NCBI GenBank assembly: GCA_905210875.1
Contig: CAJLYN010000045.1
Span: 1 to 12,538, forward strand
Direction: 5' to 3'
DNA: 12,538 nucleotides
Origin: an uncultured Bacteroides sp.
Lineage (GTDB): Bacteria; Bacteroidota; Bacteroidia; Bacteroidales; UBA11471
Shown: piece by piece, positions 7,969 through 12,538 of the stretch
Position numbering within the stretch: position 1 is the first letter of the stretch
How the letters are laid out: the number at the start of each line of letters is the position of its first letter
Notes under the pieces: model-generated
Told to the model about the DNA's origin: nothing
Database searches by the model: none
The model's input: the letters and a program-made list of their open reading frames with translations, nothing else
Program-made: the position numbers and the translations under genes

Positions 7969-8523
7969 TTATTTCTTGAAATAACGGTTGTAAAGACCCT
8001 CGAAACCTTTTCCGTGACGAGCTTCGTCTTTGGCCATTTCGTGTACGGTATCGTGAATGGCATCGTAACCGAGTTCTTTGGCACGTTTGGCAATACGCAT
8101 CTTGTCGGCGCAAGCACCGCATTCGGCATCTTTACGAGCTTCGAGGTTTTTCTTGGTATCCCAAACAACCTCACCGAGGAGTTCGGCAAATTTTGAAGCG
8201 TGTTCGGCCTCTTCCCAAGCATAACGTTTGAAAGCCTCAGCAATCTCGGGATAGCCTTCGCGATCGGCCTGACGGCTCATGGCGAGGTACATACCCACTT
8301 CGGTACATTCGCCCTGGAAGTGTGCTTTAAGGCCTTCCATAACCTCGGCATCTTCTACAACACCGTCGCCGATGTGGTGCTCGGTGATGAATTGAAGAGC
8401 CTCACCGTTATCAACTACTTCTTTAAATTTGGAGCCGGGAACACCGCATTGAGGACAACGCTCGGGAGCATGTTCACCTTCATATACATAACCACATACT
8501 GTACAAATGAATTTCTTTTTCAT
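7969..8523 (-). CDS. Rubrerythrin with N-terminal rubredoxin (reverse rubrerythrin type)
   Basis: The 184-residue protein has the rubredoxin domain first: Cys7-x2-Cys10-Gly-Tyr and Cys23-Pro-x-Cys26-Gly bind one Fe. The di-iron ferritin-like domain follows. Visible ligand candidates are Glu72 and Glu75 in 'GECTE', 'EEAEH' with Glu105 and His108, Glu128 or Glu134 in the third helix, and 'DEARH' with Glu167 and His170. Classical rubrerythrin has the two domains in the opposite order, so this is the reversed type, first known from clostridia. The family reduces hydrogen peroxide, and in some members oxygen, in the cytoplasm with electrons passed through the rubredoxin centre. It lies 34 bases downstream of the perR-like gene in the same direction, with no promoter box in the gap, so it is probably cotranscribed and induced by peroxide. 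ATG 8523 ([11 protein letters not shown]) is the only start that leaves the first CxxC intact. Confidence 0.95.
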   Translation of the reverse strand: MKKKFICTVCGYVYEGEHAPERCPQCGVPGSKFKEVVDNGEALQFITEHHIGDGVVEDAEVMEGLKAHFQGECTEVGMYLAMSRQADREGYPEIAEAFKRYAWEEAEHASKFAELLGEVVWDTKKNLEARKDAECGACADKMRIAKRAKELGYDAIHDTVHEMAKDEARHGKGFEGLYNRYFKK

Positions 8524-8557
8524 AACTGTTGGATTTTAGGGTTTAATAACTAAGAGT

Positions 8558-8971
8558 TTATTCTTGATTTTTTTGTTTACACTTTTTGCAGATACCCCGA
8601 TAGTAAAGGTGCGTCTCGGTAACCAGGAAATCGGCTGCAACAGCAGGCGACATAGAGGGGACCGGCACATCATATATGGCCCCGCAACAGTTACACCGAA
8701 AGTGAGCATGAGGAGCCGTCTCGGCATCATAGTGAGCCTGTTTGTCATCAATCGACAACTGTTGTGCAGCCCCCTGCTCCACCAGCAATCGCAACGTGTT
8801 GTAAACCGTCATACGCGACAAGGTGGGTATCGTTTCACTCAACTCGGAATATATGCAATCTGCTGTAGGATGCGTGCGGTGCTTCATGAGATAATCCATG
8901 ATGGCTACCCGCTGCATAGATGGCTTTATGCCATGCGCCAACAAGTGATTGTATCCATTCTGAGTAATCAT
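8558..8971 (-). CDS. perR: PerR-type peroxide-responsive repressor (Fur family)
   Basis: The 137-residue protein is of Fur-family length. It has an N-terminal winged helix ('RMTVYNTLRLLVEQG' is the recognition region, residues 53-67) and a C-terminal dimerisation domain. Compared with Bacillus subtilis PerR, all five regulatory metal ligands are present with a constant offset of -3: His34, Asp82, His88, His90 and Asp101 for His37, Asp85, His91, His93 and Asp104. Asp rather than Glu at residue 82 is the feature that marks PerR over Fur. The structural zinc site is Cys93-x2-Cys96 and Cys128-x2-Cys131. The family represses peroxide-defence genes until iron-catalysed oxidation of its histidines releases it from DNA. 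Its direct neighbour downstream is a rubrerythrin, a standard PerR target. Two candidate PerR boxes in its own 5' region suggest autoregulation. The PerR assignment is an inference from residues and context, but strong. Confidence 0.9.
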   Translation of the reverse strand: MITQNGYNHLLAHGIKPSMQRVAIMDYLMKHRTHPTADCIYSELSETIPTLSRMTVYNTLRLLVEQGAAQQLSIDDKQAHYDAETAPHAHFRCNCCGAIYDVPVPSMSPAVAADFLVTETHLYYRGICKKCKQKNQE

Positions 8972-8976
8972 TATAA
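8962..8976 (-). promoter_or_regulatory. Candidate PerR box over the perR start codon
   Basis: On the minus strand the sequence TTATAATGATTACTC matches the 15-base PerR box TTATAATNATTATAA at 11 of 14 defined positions: the left half is perfect and the right half matches 4 of 7. It covers the start codon (8971-8969). Binding there would block RNA polymerase or initiation rather than occlude the promoter. It includes coding bases, so chance cannot be excluded. Confidence 0.35.
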
Positions 8977-8999
8977 TCAGTACATTTTTTTAATCGACA

Positions 9000-9031
9000 C
9001 AAAATTAGATATAGAATAAATACTGAGCAAA
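9000..9031 (-). promoter_or_regulatory. Promoter of the perR-rubrerythrin operon
   Basis: On the minus strand TTTG (9031-9028) is followed after 20 bases by TAATTTTG (9007-9000), an exact -33/-7 pair of the Bacteroidota type. Transcription should start near 8993, about 22 bases before the perR start codon. The spacer holds the second candidate PerR box. Confidence 0.62.
9005..9019 (-). promoter_or_regulatory. Weaker candidate PerR box between -33 and -7
   Basis: The 15-base segment, plus strand TTAGATATAGAATAA, matches TTATAATNATTATAA at 9 of 14 positions, with perfect TTA and TAA ends. It lies in the spacer and touches the -7 box, where a repressor would directly exclude polymerase. AT-rich promoter DNA makes partial matches common, so confidence is low. 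Confidence 0.25.
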
Positions 9032-9066
9032 TCTTTTGTTTAAAAAAATCTTAAAATACAACTCTT

Positions 9067-9140
9067 CAATGCAAGAACATTGCATACATAAAATCAAAGC
9101 GGGGAATAGCCTTACATATCGCTCAATGTATCAAGTTCTT
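9067..9140. repeat. Nested inverted repeats in the AT-rich intergenic gap
   Basis: A compact palindrome ATGCAA-N5-TTGCAT lies at 9069-9085, overlapping CAATG-N6-CATTG (9067-9082). In addition AAGAAC (9073-9078) pairs with GTTCTT (9135-9140), and ATACAT (9084-9089) pairs with ATGTAT (9126-9131), so two 6-bp stems stack across a small internal loop. The whole lies between the divergent promoters of perR and the dCMP deaminase gene, so neither predicted transcript includes it. It could be a regulator site, a small-RNA fold, or chance in AT-rich DNA. The rest of 9032-9207 shows no gene I can support. Confidence 0.3.
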
Positions 9141-9207
9141 AATATATTATCTAATATAAATAAAGGTTTTTCACATTTGGACATAACAGGTATTGCGATA
9201 ATTGTCG

Positions 9208-9215
9208 TATTTTTG
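9208..9215 (+). promoter_or_regulatory. -7 box of the dCMP deaminase gene
   Basis: TATTTTTG is an exact TAnnTTTG match ending 26 bases before ATG 9242. A -33 element at the usual distance is not clear; TTTG at 9176-9179 is 28 bases away, which is long. It is the only exact -7 box in front of the deaminase, protease and folate-enzyme genes, so it may drive all three. Confidence 0.5.
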
Positions 9216-9241
9216 TATCTCATTGAAAACGACACCGAAAT

Positions 9242-9676
9242 ATGTCAGCAGAAACACTCGATAAACAAGCCGCTCTCGATTGCCGATACATACGCATGGC
9301 AAAAATATGGGCCGAAAATTCCTACTGCAAACGACGTCAAGTTGGAGCACTCTTGGTAAAGAACAACACAATAATTTCCGATGGATACAACGGTACGCCG
9401 GCCGGCTTCAAGAATATTTGTGAAGATGAGACCGGCCACACCTACCCTTATGTGCTGCACGCCGAAGCGAATGCCATCACAAAAATTGCTCGGTCGGGCA
9501 ACAGCAGCGAAGGTGCCACTTTATATGTGACAACCTCTCCTTGCATCGAATGCTCCAAACTCATCATACAAGCCGGTATAACCCGGGTTGTATTTTCGGA
9601 ACATTACCGGTTGAGCGATGGAATAGACTTGCTCAAAGAGGCAGGTATCAAGGTCGACTTTATCGAGGTAAAATAA
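9242..9676 (+). CDS. Deoxycytidylate (dCMP) deaminase
   Basis: The 144-residue protein is a zinc-dependent cytidine-deaminase-fold enzyme of the dCMP deaminase (ComEB-like) type. The catalytic zinc ligands are His73 in 'HAEANAI', with Glu75 as proton shuttle, and Cys101-x2-Cys104 in 'SPCIECSK'. The N-terminal 'CKRRQVGALLV' and 'GYNGTPAGF' blocks are characteristic of dCMP deaminases rather than free-nucleoside or tRNA deaminases. The reaction turns dCMP into dUMP, the substrate of thymidylate synthase, in the cytoplasm. The gene has its own -7 box and is followed after 42 bases by the S41 protease gene in the same direction, probably as one transcript. The start at 9242 gives a normal N-terminal extension before 'RYIRMAKIWAENSYC'. 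A longer overlapping frame starting at 9036 in another register looks non-coding. Confidence 0.94.
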   Translation: MSAETLDKQAALDCRYIRMAKIWAENSYCKRRQVGALLVKNNTIISDGYNGTPAGFKNICEDETGHTYPYVLHAEANAITKIARSGNSSEGATLYVTTSPCIECSKLIIQAGITRVVFSEHYRLSDGIDLLKEAGIKVDFIEVK

Positions 9677-9718
9677 TACACCAACCACATAACATTCTAT
9701 TATCACACATTTTGCACG

Positions 9719-11347
9719 ATGAAAAAGAAATCCATTGTATGGTTACCGTTTGTCATAGCCATTGCCATCGTTTTGGGTATCGCCATAGGATACCGCTATC
9801 CGCAAACACATATTGTAAAAGGTGTACAACAGGGAGTACCCGGGAATAAAATCAATAACTTGCTGGGTATCATCGAGACTCAATATGTCGACACCGTAAA
9901 CATGAATGATCTCATCGAAGACGTCATGCCTCAGATTGTGGGAGAACTCGACCCCCACTCTGCCTATATTCCGGCCAAAGACCTGCAAGCCATAAACGAA
10001 GAGTTGGAAGGAAGTTTCAGCGGCATCGGCATACAGTTCAGTATTCTGGACGACACCATTACGGTAGTTGCCGTGGTGCCGGGCGGCCCGTCGGAAAAGA
10101 TAGGCATAATGCCCGGCGACCGCATCGTGGAAGTCGACGACACAGTATTTGCCGGGAAAGATGTTGTTTCCAACGACAAGGTATTGAAAAAACTGCGCGG
10201 TCCCAAAGGGAGCCAGGTCAAGTTAGGCATTCTTCGGTCGACATCACCCGACATGCTGACGTATGAAGTAACCCGTAACGACATACCGGTAAACAGTGTC
10301 GACGTAGCCTTTATGGTAAACAAAGAAGTGGGTTATATAAAGGTAAACAAGTTTGGCCGCACAACCTATACCGAATTCATGAACGGCCTCGCCCAACTGA
10401 AAAACCAGAATGCCAAGAAATTCATCGTCGACCTGCGCGGAAACTCGGGAGGTATTCTCGACATTGCTATCAACATGATAAACGAATTCCTGCCCAAAGG
10501 ACAACTCATCGTCTATACCGAAGGAAAAGCATTCCCACGCAGCGAAGCCATATCAAACGGCAGCGGAGCCTTCAAGGAAGCGCCCATCGTGGTTCTCATC
10601 GATGAATGGTCGGCCTCGGCCAGCGAAATCTTTGCCGGAGCCATTCAGGACAATGACCGGGGTCTCATCGTCGGACGCCGTTCATTTGGCAAAGGTCTGG
10701 TTCAAAACCAATTGCCGTTTGCCGACGGCTCGGCCATACGGCTCACAATAGCCCGCTACTACACCCCCTCGGGCCGCTCCATACAGAAAGAATACGAATT
10801 GGGGCACGGTGAAGACTATGAAAAAGATATCTTGAACCGCTTCATGCACGGAGAGTTTGATCACCCCGACAGCATCAAGCAAAACGATGCATTGGTCTAC
10901 AAAACCCGACTGGGCCGTACCGTATATGGCGGAGGCGGAATCATGCCCGACATCTTTGTACCACGCGACACCACCGGCATAACACCTTACCTCAACGAAG
11001 CTGTCAACAAAGGGTTGCTCTACCAATATGCCTTTAAATATTCCGACGAGAATCGACATCTCCTCTCGGAATATAAAGATTACGTTCAATTGCAAAAGCA
11101 TCTGCAGAACGAGCCTTTGCTCGACGAGTTCATTGCCTTTGCCGCATCGCACGGGTTGAAACGAAACAATAAAGAGATAAAAGAATCGGGACAACTGCTT
11201 ACCAACTACCTCGAAAGTTACATCGCCCGCAACATCATAGGCGACAACGCTTTCTACCCCATACTTCTCCAAGAAGACAAAACCTTTAAGAAGGCTCTCG
11301 AAGTGCTGAATGAGAACAAGGGGTTTCCCGAGACCTCAATAAAGTAA
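9719..11347 (+). CDS. S41 family C-terminal processing protease
   Basis: The 542-residue protein starts with a single uncleaved-looking signal anchor (about residues 5-24, KKKSIVWLPFVIAIAIVLG), which puts the rest in the periplasm. A lead-in region with 'LDPHSAY' is followed by a PDZ domain at roughly 98-178 that begins 'GSFSGIGIQF'. The protease core starts near 230 with 'DLRGNSGG' (238-245). The catalytic dyad is Ser300 in 'WSASASE' and Lys325 in 'FGKG', with Gln329 in the position of the third residue; the spacings of 25 and 4 equal those of Ser430, Lys455 and Gln459 in E. coli Prc. The C-terminal 180 residues extend beyond the minimal CtpA core and hold no domain I can name. The family trims or degrades envelope proteins from their C-terminus. 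The gene ends 9 bases before the folate enzyme start, which implies cotranscription. The substrate is unknown. Confidence 0.94.
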   Translation: MKKKSIVWLPFVIAIAIVLGIAIGYRYPQTHIVKGVQQGVPGNKINNLLGIIETQYVDTVNMNDLIEDVMPQIVGELDPHSAYIPAKDLQAINEELEGSFSGIGIQFSILDDTITVVAVVPGGPSEKIGIMPGDRIVEVDDTVFAGKDVVSNDKVLKKLRGPKGSQVKLGILRSTSPDMLTYEVTRNDIPVNSVDVAFMVNKEVGYIKVNKFGRTTYTEFMNGLAQLKNQNAKKFIVDLRGNSGGILDIAINMINEFLPKGQLIVYTEGKAFPRSEAISNGSGAFKEAPIVVLIDEWSASASEIFAGAIQDNDRGLIVGRRSFGKGLVQNQLPFADGSAIRLTIARYYTPSGRSIQKEYELGHGEDYEKDILNRFMHGEFDHPDSIKQNDALVYKTRLGRTVYGGGGIMPDIFVPRDTTGITPYLNEAVNKGLLYQYAFKYSDENRHLLSEYKDYVQLQKHLQNEPLLDEFIAFAASHGLKRNNKEIKESGQLLTNYLESYIARNIIGDNAFYPILLQEDKTFKKALEVLNENKGFPETSIK

Positions 11348-11356
11348 CCCAAAAAC

Positions 11357-11899
11357 ATGGAAGAGAAAAAACGGTTGCGCCAACAAATCAAACAAGAAGT
11401 ATCTCGACTCTCCCCGACGGAAAGGGTCGAGACTTCTCTTAAAATACGGGAGCATATCGAGCAATTGGCTCTGTTTGCTCGGGCCCATTCCATATTATTG
11501 TTCCACTCTCTTCCCGACGAAGTAGATACCCACGACTGGATAGACCGCTGGTGCGTAAGCAAAGAGATATACCTTCCCGTAGTGAACGGCGATAACTTAG
11601 AAATCAAACGCTACAACCCGGGTAAAACTCGCCAAGGAGCTTTCGGCATTACTGAACCTGTCGGAGAAAGTCTTACCGATTACTCTTTGATAGACCTGAT
11701 TATCGTACCGGGAGTAGCATTCGACACCCGTCATAACCGACTGGGGCGAGGAAAAGGTTATTACGACCGCCTCCTCAAAAAAACCGGAGCACCCACAATA
11801 GGAGTTGCTTATGAGTGTCAAATTGTAAATGAAATTCCGACACTGCCCCACGATGTATCTATGACACTAATAATCAGTAAGAACAAAATATATCAATAA
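11357..11899 (+). CDS. 5-formyltetrahydrofolate cyclo-ligase
   Basis: The 180-residue protein matches the family (MTHFS, YgfA type) in length and motifs. The N-terminal 'EKKRLRQQIKQEV' helix carries the basic ATP-contact residues, the middle has 'YLPVVNGDNLEIKRY', and the signature 'GVAFDTRHNRLGRGKGYYDRLL' begins at residue 119 and binds nucleotide phosphate and folate. The enzyme uses ATP to convert 5-formyltetrahydrofolate to 5,10-methenyltetrahydrofolate in the cytoplasm, returning a stored folate to the one-carbon pool. It sits 9 bases after the S41 protease stop, so it is probably translated from the same mRNA. The dCMP deaminase two genes upstream makes dUMP, and folate one-carbon units are needed to turn dUMP into dTMP; the shared pathway may explain the grouping, though the protease between them does not fit. 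No clear hairpin terminator follows within the 92-base gap. Confidence 0.93.
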   Translation: MEEKKRLRQQIKQEVSRLSPTERVETSLKIREHIEQLALFARAHSILLFHSLPDEVDTHDWIDRWCVSKEIYLPVVNGDNLEIKRYNPGKTRQGAFGITEPVGESLTDYSLIDLIIVPGVAFDTRHNRLGRGKGYYDRLLKKTGAPTIGVAYECQIVNEIPTLPHDVSMTLIISKNKIYQ

Positions 11900-11952
11900 T
11901 AATACGGAACAAGAAAAACCGTTCAGAAGTACACAAATAAAAATAAAAAAAT

Positions 11953-11960
11953 TACCTTTG
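11953..11960 (+). promoter_or_regulatory. -7 box of the 2-oxoacid oxidoreductase operon
   Basis: TACCTTTG is an exact TAnnTTTG match, 31 bases before ATG 11992. The upstream 25 bases are almost only A and T, with no TTTG at the -33 position; such A-rich DNA could serve as an upstream element. The predicted leader is about 25 bases. Confidence 0.5.
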
Positions 11961-11991
11961 TATAAAAACTTTCAAATCCTTAATTCAAGCT

Positions 11992-12219
11992 ATGGCAAAA
12001 GTAAAAGGAACTGTCGTTGTCAACAACGAACGCTGCAAAGGATGCAATCTTTGCGTCGTAGCCTGCCCGGCCGACGTTTTGGCATTGCAACCCAAAGAGG
12101 TAAATGATAAAGGATATCACTACGCCTATATGAAAAATCCCGACAACTGCATAGGTTGTGCCAGTTGCGGATATGTATGCCCCGACGGGTGCATATCGGT
12201 ATATAAAGTCAAACTGTAA
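11992..12219 (+). CDS. 2[4Fe-4S] ferredoxin-like subunit of a 2-oxoacid:ferredoxin oxidoreductase
   Basis: The 75-residue protein has two complete CxxCxxCxxxCP clusters: Cys15, 18, 21 and 25, and Cys53, 56, 59 and 63. Each binds one [4Fe-4S] centre. The '[16 protein letters not shown]' and '[16 protein letters not shown]' forms, and the VorB-type gene 17 bases downstream, identify it as the delta (ferredoxin) subunit of a multi-subunit ketoacid oxidoreductase rather than a free ferredoxin. It would take electrons from the thiamine diphosphate subunit and hand them to soluble ferredoxin in the cytoplasm. It is the first gene of the operon, with an exact -7 box in front. Confidence 0.93.
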   Translation: MAKVKGTVVVNNERCKGCNLCVVACPADVLALQPKEVNDKGYHYAYMKNPDNCIGCASCGYVCPDGCISVYKVKL

Positions 12220-12236
12220 CTAAACCTACACACAAT

Positions 12237-12538
12237 ATGGCAGAAGAAGTAAAACTGATGAAGGGCAATGAAGCGATAGCTCACGCCGCCATACGCTATG
12301 GCGCCGACGGATACTTCGGCTATCCTATCACCCCGCAATCGGAAATCATGGAAACCCTCATGGAAGAAAAGCCATGGGAAACCACCGGCATGGTCGTACT
12401 GCAAGCCGAAAGCGAAGTCGCAGCCATCAACATGGTCTATGGCGGTGCCGGCTGTGGAAAAGCCGTCATGACCTCATCGTCGAGCCCCGGTGTAAGTCTT
12501 AAACAAGAAGGCATATCCTATATGGCAGGTGCCGAATT
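12237..12538 (+). CDS. vorB: 2-oxoacid:ferredoxin oxidoreductase alpha subunit, VorB type, 5' part
   Basis: The frame is open from ATG 12237 to the right edge (100 complete codons), so only the N-terminal domain is seen. It contains '[33 protein letters not shown]', the pyrimidine-binding domain motif of the alpha subunit (YPITPxSE), followed by '[29 protein letters not shown]'. This is the pattern of 3-methyl-2-oxobutanoate:ferredoxin oxidoreductase (VorB) and the close 2-oxoglutarate enzyme (KorA); I favour VorB because the ferredoxin subunit comes first, but substrate cannot be fixed from 100 residues. The complex cleaves 2-oxoacids to acyl-CoA and CO2 and reduces ferredoxin. The gene follows the ferredoxin subunit by 17 bases. 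Beta and gamma subunit genes are expected beyond the window. Confidence 0.9.
   Translation, partial: MAEEVKLMKGNEAIAHAAIRYGADGYFGYPITPQSEIMETLMEEKPWETTGMVVLQAESEVAAINMVYGGAGCGKAVMTSSSSPGVSLKQEGISYMAGAE

Noticed and set aside
9111..9131. Additional small palindrome TACAT-N8-ATGTA
   Set aside because: Five base pairs with an eight-base loop in AT-rich DNA is expected by chance, and it competes with the ATACAT/ATGTAT pairing.
9036..9359. A 107-codon plus-strand frame before and overlapping the dCMP deaminase gene
   Set aside because: It overlaps the deaminase by 118 bases in another register, spans the predicted deaminase promoter, has no family motif and lies in AT-rich DNA with non-coding composition.
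10682..11272. A 196-codon minus-strand frame inside the S41 protease gene
   Set aside because: It is antisense to coding sequence with no motif and no promoter; explained as a shadow.
11900..11945. Possible terminator hairpin after the folate enzyme (ACGG...CCGT and GAAC...GTTC)
   Set aside because: The stems are only four base pairs and cannot form together, and no T tract follows.
1..12538. CRISPR array, insertion sequence, tRNA or prophage
   Set aside because: No spaced direct repeats, transposase motifs, tRNA cloverleaf signals or phage structural genes were seen on either strand.

Overview
The window reads as ordinary chromosomal DNA of an anaerobic Bacteroidales bacterium (Bacteroidota), probably a gut commensal; I cannot fix the genus. 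The grounds are promoter -7 boxes of the Bacteroidota type TAnnTTTG in front of most transcription units, start codons without Shine-Dalgarno sequences, and an anaerobe's gene set: rubrerythrin, a PerR-type regulator, and a ferredoxin-dependent 2-oxoacid oxidoreductase.

Layout. (1) 1-435, minus: the N-terminal part of a small lipoprotein, possibly NlpE-like, cut by the window edge. (2) 673-2901, plus: a 742-residue TPR protein, convergent with (3) 2908-4722, minus: a five-helix membrane phosphotransferase of the LTA-synthase/sulfatase superfamily. The two stop codons lie 6 bases apart. (4) 4853-6952, plus: an M3-family zinc dipeptidyl carboxypeptidase, probably exported, followed by a perfect 16-bp terminator hairpin. 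(5) 7075-7896, plus: a stand-alone GT2 glycosyltransferase with its own promoter. (6) A minus-strand pair: a PerR-like regulator (8558-8971) followed 34 bases downstream by a rubrerythrin with N-terminal rubredoxin (7969-8523). A hairpin terminator separates it from the glycosyltransferase. (7) A plus-strand run: dCMP deaminase (9242-9676), S41 C-terminal processing protease (9719-11347) and 5-formyltetrahydrofolate cyclo-ligase (11357-11899). (8) The start of a 2-oxoacid:ferredoxin oxidoreductase operon: a 2[4Fe-4S] ferredoxin-like subunit (11992-12219), then a VorB-type subunit running off the right edge.

How the genes fit together. The PerR/rubrerythrin pair is a self-contained peroxide-defence unit: the regulator keeps every metal-ligand position expected of PerR, and its promoter region carries two candidate PerR boxes. 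dCMP deaminase and the folate enzyme both bear on thymidylate and one-carbon metabolism; the protease between them has no obvious link. The ferredoxin and VorB would form part of a complex that decarboxylates branched-chain or related 2-oxoacids and passes electrons to ferredoxin.

No gene-free stretch exceeds 300 bases. The longest are 436-672 (probably a divergent promoter region) and 8972-9241 (divergent promoters plus an AT-rich stretch with nested inverted repeats). I see no insertion sequence, CRISPR array, tRNA, rRNA, prophage or clear sign of recent transfer, and I did not find a convincing new biological system. The points most worth a second look are the PerR operators, the inverted repeats at 9067-9140, and the LTA-synthase-like enzyme in a Gram-negative background.
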